A stretch of 64,000 nt of DNA, from the NCBI RefSeq assembly GCF_001761365.1, contig NZ_CP017477.1:1920501-1984500 (forward strand), read 5' to 3'. Below, one piece after another: positions 62,717-64,000 of this stretch (its first letter is position 1; the number at the start of each line of letters is the position of its first letter). The stretch comes from Polaribacter vadi (GTDB lineage: Bacteria; Bacteroidota; Bacteroidia; Flavobacteriales; Flavobacteriaceae). A program made the position numbers and the translations under genes. The notes under the pieces were generated by a model, which saw only the letters and a program-made list of their open reading frames with translations, made no database searches and was not told the DNA's origin.

Positions 62717-63933
62717 AAGTTACTACCGTATTTTTTAATACAACTTTTCCCTAATTGATACATATGTACTTCATCTGGACCATCTGCCAAACGTAACATT
62801 CTTGCAATAGCAAAATAATGTGGCAAATACGTGTCTTGTCCAACACCTTTTCCTCCCAAAATTTGCATGGCTCTATCAACTACTTTTTGTGCCATATTTG
62901 GAGCTACAATTTTAATCATAGCAATAATATCTTTGGCTTCTTTATTACCAGCTTTATCCATTTTATCTGCAGCAGAAAGTGTTAACAAACGTGCTTGTTC
63001 AATTTCACATTGCGATTTTCCAATTTCATGACGAATACTACTATACTCATAAAACTTTTTACCAAACGTTTCTCTTTCTAATGTTCTTTGAGACATGAGT
63101 TCTAAAGCGTATTGAGCCATTCCAACCAAACGCATACAATGATGAATTCTTCCTGGTCCTAAACGTCCTTGTGCAATTTCGAAACCTCTTCCTTCTCCTA
63201 AAATTAGGTTCTCTTTTGGAACTCTTACATTGTCTAAAATAATTTCTGCATGACCTTCTGGAGAATCAAAATAACCTAAAACAGATAATGGTCTTACAAT
63301 TTTTAATCCAGGCGTATTCATAGGAACCAAAACCATACTTTGCTGTTGATGTCTGTGCGCATTTACATCAGTTTTACCCATCACAATTGCCACTTTACAA
63401 TGAGGATCCATGGCTCCTGAAGACCACCATTTTCTTCCATTAATTACATATTCATCACCCTCTAAAACTATGGAAGTTTCAATATTTGTAGCATCAGAAG
63501 AAGCAACTTGTGGTTCTGTCATTAAAAAAGCAGATCTGATTTCTCCATTCATCAAAGGAGTTAACCATTGATTTTTTTGGGCTTCACTTCCATATTTTGC
63601 TAGTACTTCCATATTTCCAGTATCTGGAGCAGAACAATTAAAAATTTCTGAAATCCAGATTTTTTTTCCCATAATTTCTGCTAATGGTGCATATTCTAAA
63701 TTGGTTAAACCTGAACTTAAATTTCCATAATCTTTAGGTAAAAACAAGTTCCATAAACCAGCATCTTTTGCTTTTTGTTTTAGCATTTCCATTTTTGGGA
63801 AACGTTTCCACATATTGTTTGCATCACTTTGAAAAGCAATAAATTCTTCTTCTATAGGAATAATATGTTCTTCGATAAAAGTTGATAATTTATGTTGTAG
63901 ATTTTTTGATTTTTGGGAGTATTCGAAGTTCAT
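62713..63933 (-). CDS. Acyl-CoA dehydrogenase (ACAD10/11-like)
   Basis: The 406-residue flavoenzyme has the ACAD blocks [21 protein letters not shown] (FAD/substrate contact), [75 protein letters not shown] and [15 protein letters not shown]. Several of these, such as PGRIHHCMR and GPDEVH, are typical of the ACAD10/11 group. With the downstream kinase it can form the split version of ACAD11, which removes a phosphorylated 4-hydroxyl to give an enoyl-CoA. Longer or branched substrates are possible. It is the first gene of the pair. Confidence 0.9.
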   Translation of the reverse strand: MNFEYSQKSKNLQHKLSTFIEEHIIPIEEEFIAFQSDANNMWKRFPKMEMLKQKAKDAGLWNLFLPKDYGNLSSGLTNLEYAPLAEIMGKKIWISEIFNCSAPDTGNMEVLAKYGSEAQKNQWLTPLMNGEIRSAFLMTEPQVASSDATNIETSIVLEGDEYVINGRKWWSSGAMDPHCKVAIVMGKTDVNAHRHQQQSMVLVPMNTPGLKIVRPLSVLGYFDSPEGHAEIILDNVRVPKENLILGEGRGFEIAQGRLGPGRIHHCMRLVGMAQYALELMSQRTLERETFGKKFYEYSSIRHEIGKSQCEIEQARLLTLSAADKMDKAGNKEAKDIIAMIKIVAPNMAQKVVDRAMQILGGKGVGQDTYLPHYFAIARMLRLADGPDEVHMYQLGKSCIKKYGSNL

Positions 63934-63951
63934 AGTTTGTTTAAATTTTCT

Positions 63952-64000
63952 TTAAAGATTAATGCCAAATAAATAACCAATTAAAGCTGTTATACCCATA
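63952..64000 (-). CDS. C-terminal end of a further minus-strand gene (partial)
   Basis: The minus strand is open from the window edge to a stop at 63952-63954 and encodes MGITALIGYLFGINL at its end. The hydrophobic character suggests a membrane protein. An ATG falls at the edge by chance. Too little is visible to name it. Confidence 0.3.
   Translation of the reverse strand, partial: MGITALIGYLFGINL

Overview
This window looks like chromosome of a low-GC member of the Bacteroidota, most likely a marine Flavobacteriaceae close to Polaribacter or Tenacibaculum. The taxon is inferred from several things. Three proteins carry C-terminal type IX secretion (T9SS) sorting domains. Promoters fit the TTTG / TAnnTTTG pattern of Bacteroidetes, and start codons lack Shine-Dalgarno sequences. 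BspA-like, YaiO-like and PycTM families typical of the phylum are present. The coding strand switches often, and I see no phage, insertion sequence or CRISPR array.

Layout. 1-3.9 kb is housekeeping: a CYTH protein, TrhA, a PlsC-type acyltransferase, TrpS and a DUF1761 protein. 4-25.4 kb is dominated by two giant T9SS surface proteins of about 2,600 residues on opposite strands, both built from nearly identical repeats. Between them lie Der GTPase and a small operon of a T9SS protein, a DUF1566-like protein and a LuxR-type response regulator that lacks the phospho-acceptor aspartate. The leaders of the two giants share a short motif, and I suggest they form one surface-adhesin regulon. 25.4-31.3 kb holds Era, the initiator tRNA with its promoter and terminator, a class A penicillin-binding protein and a leucine-rich-repeat lipoprotein.

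31.6-38.7 kb is a tight six-gene block: a TPR/outer-membrane barrel protein, a cellulose-synthase-like GT2, CDP-glucose synthesis (RfbF, RfbG), a sugar-nucleotide reductase/epimerase and a membrane-anchored GH26 glycanase. It reads as a synthase-dependent exopolysaccharide machine with an unusual CDP-deoxysugar branch. I consider it the best candidate for an undescribed system here. It is followed by a GAF-like protein of unknown role and a convergent HD-domain/PycTM fusion.

42.6-48.4 kb is a protein-repair and redox cluster (MsrB, MsrA, SelO, DUF427, aldo/keto reductase, a divergent second MsrA, an alpha/beta hydrolase-OsmC fusion). 48.5-53.6 kb encodes a two-subunit molybdenum hydroxylase with a diheme cytochrome c and its maturation factors XdhC and MocA. 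53.6-57.3 kb is one lipoprotein that joins a metallophosphatase, a kinase-like segment and an outer-membrane barrel. 57.3-64 kb is mostly on the minus strand: a beta-propeller lipoprotein, a LemA/TPM/TPM operon, an SDR, and a split ACAD10/11-like pair (kinase plus acyl-CoA dehydrogenase). Several short palindromic elements of the kind scattered through flavobacterial genomes lie between genes.
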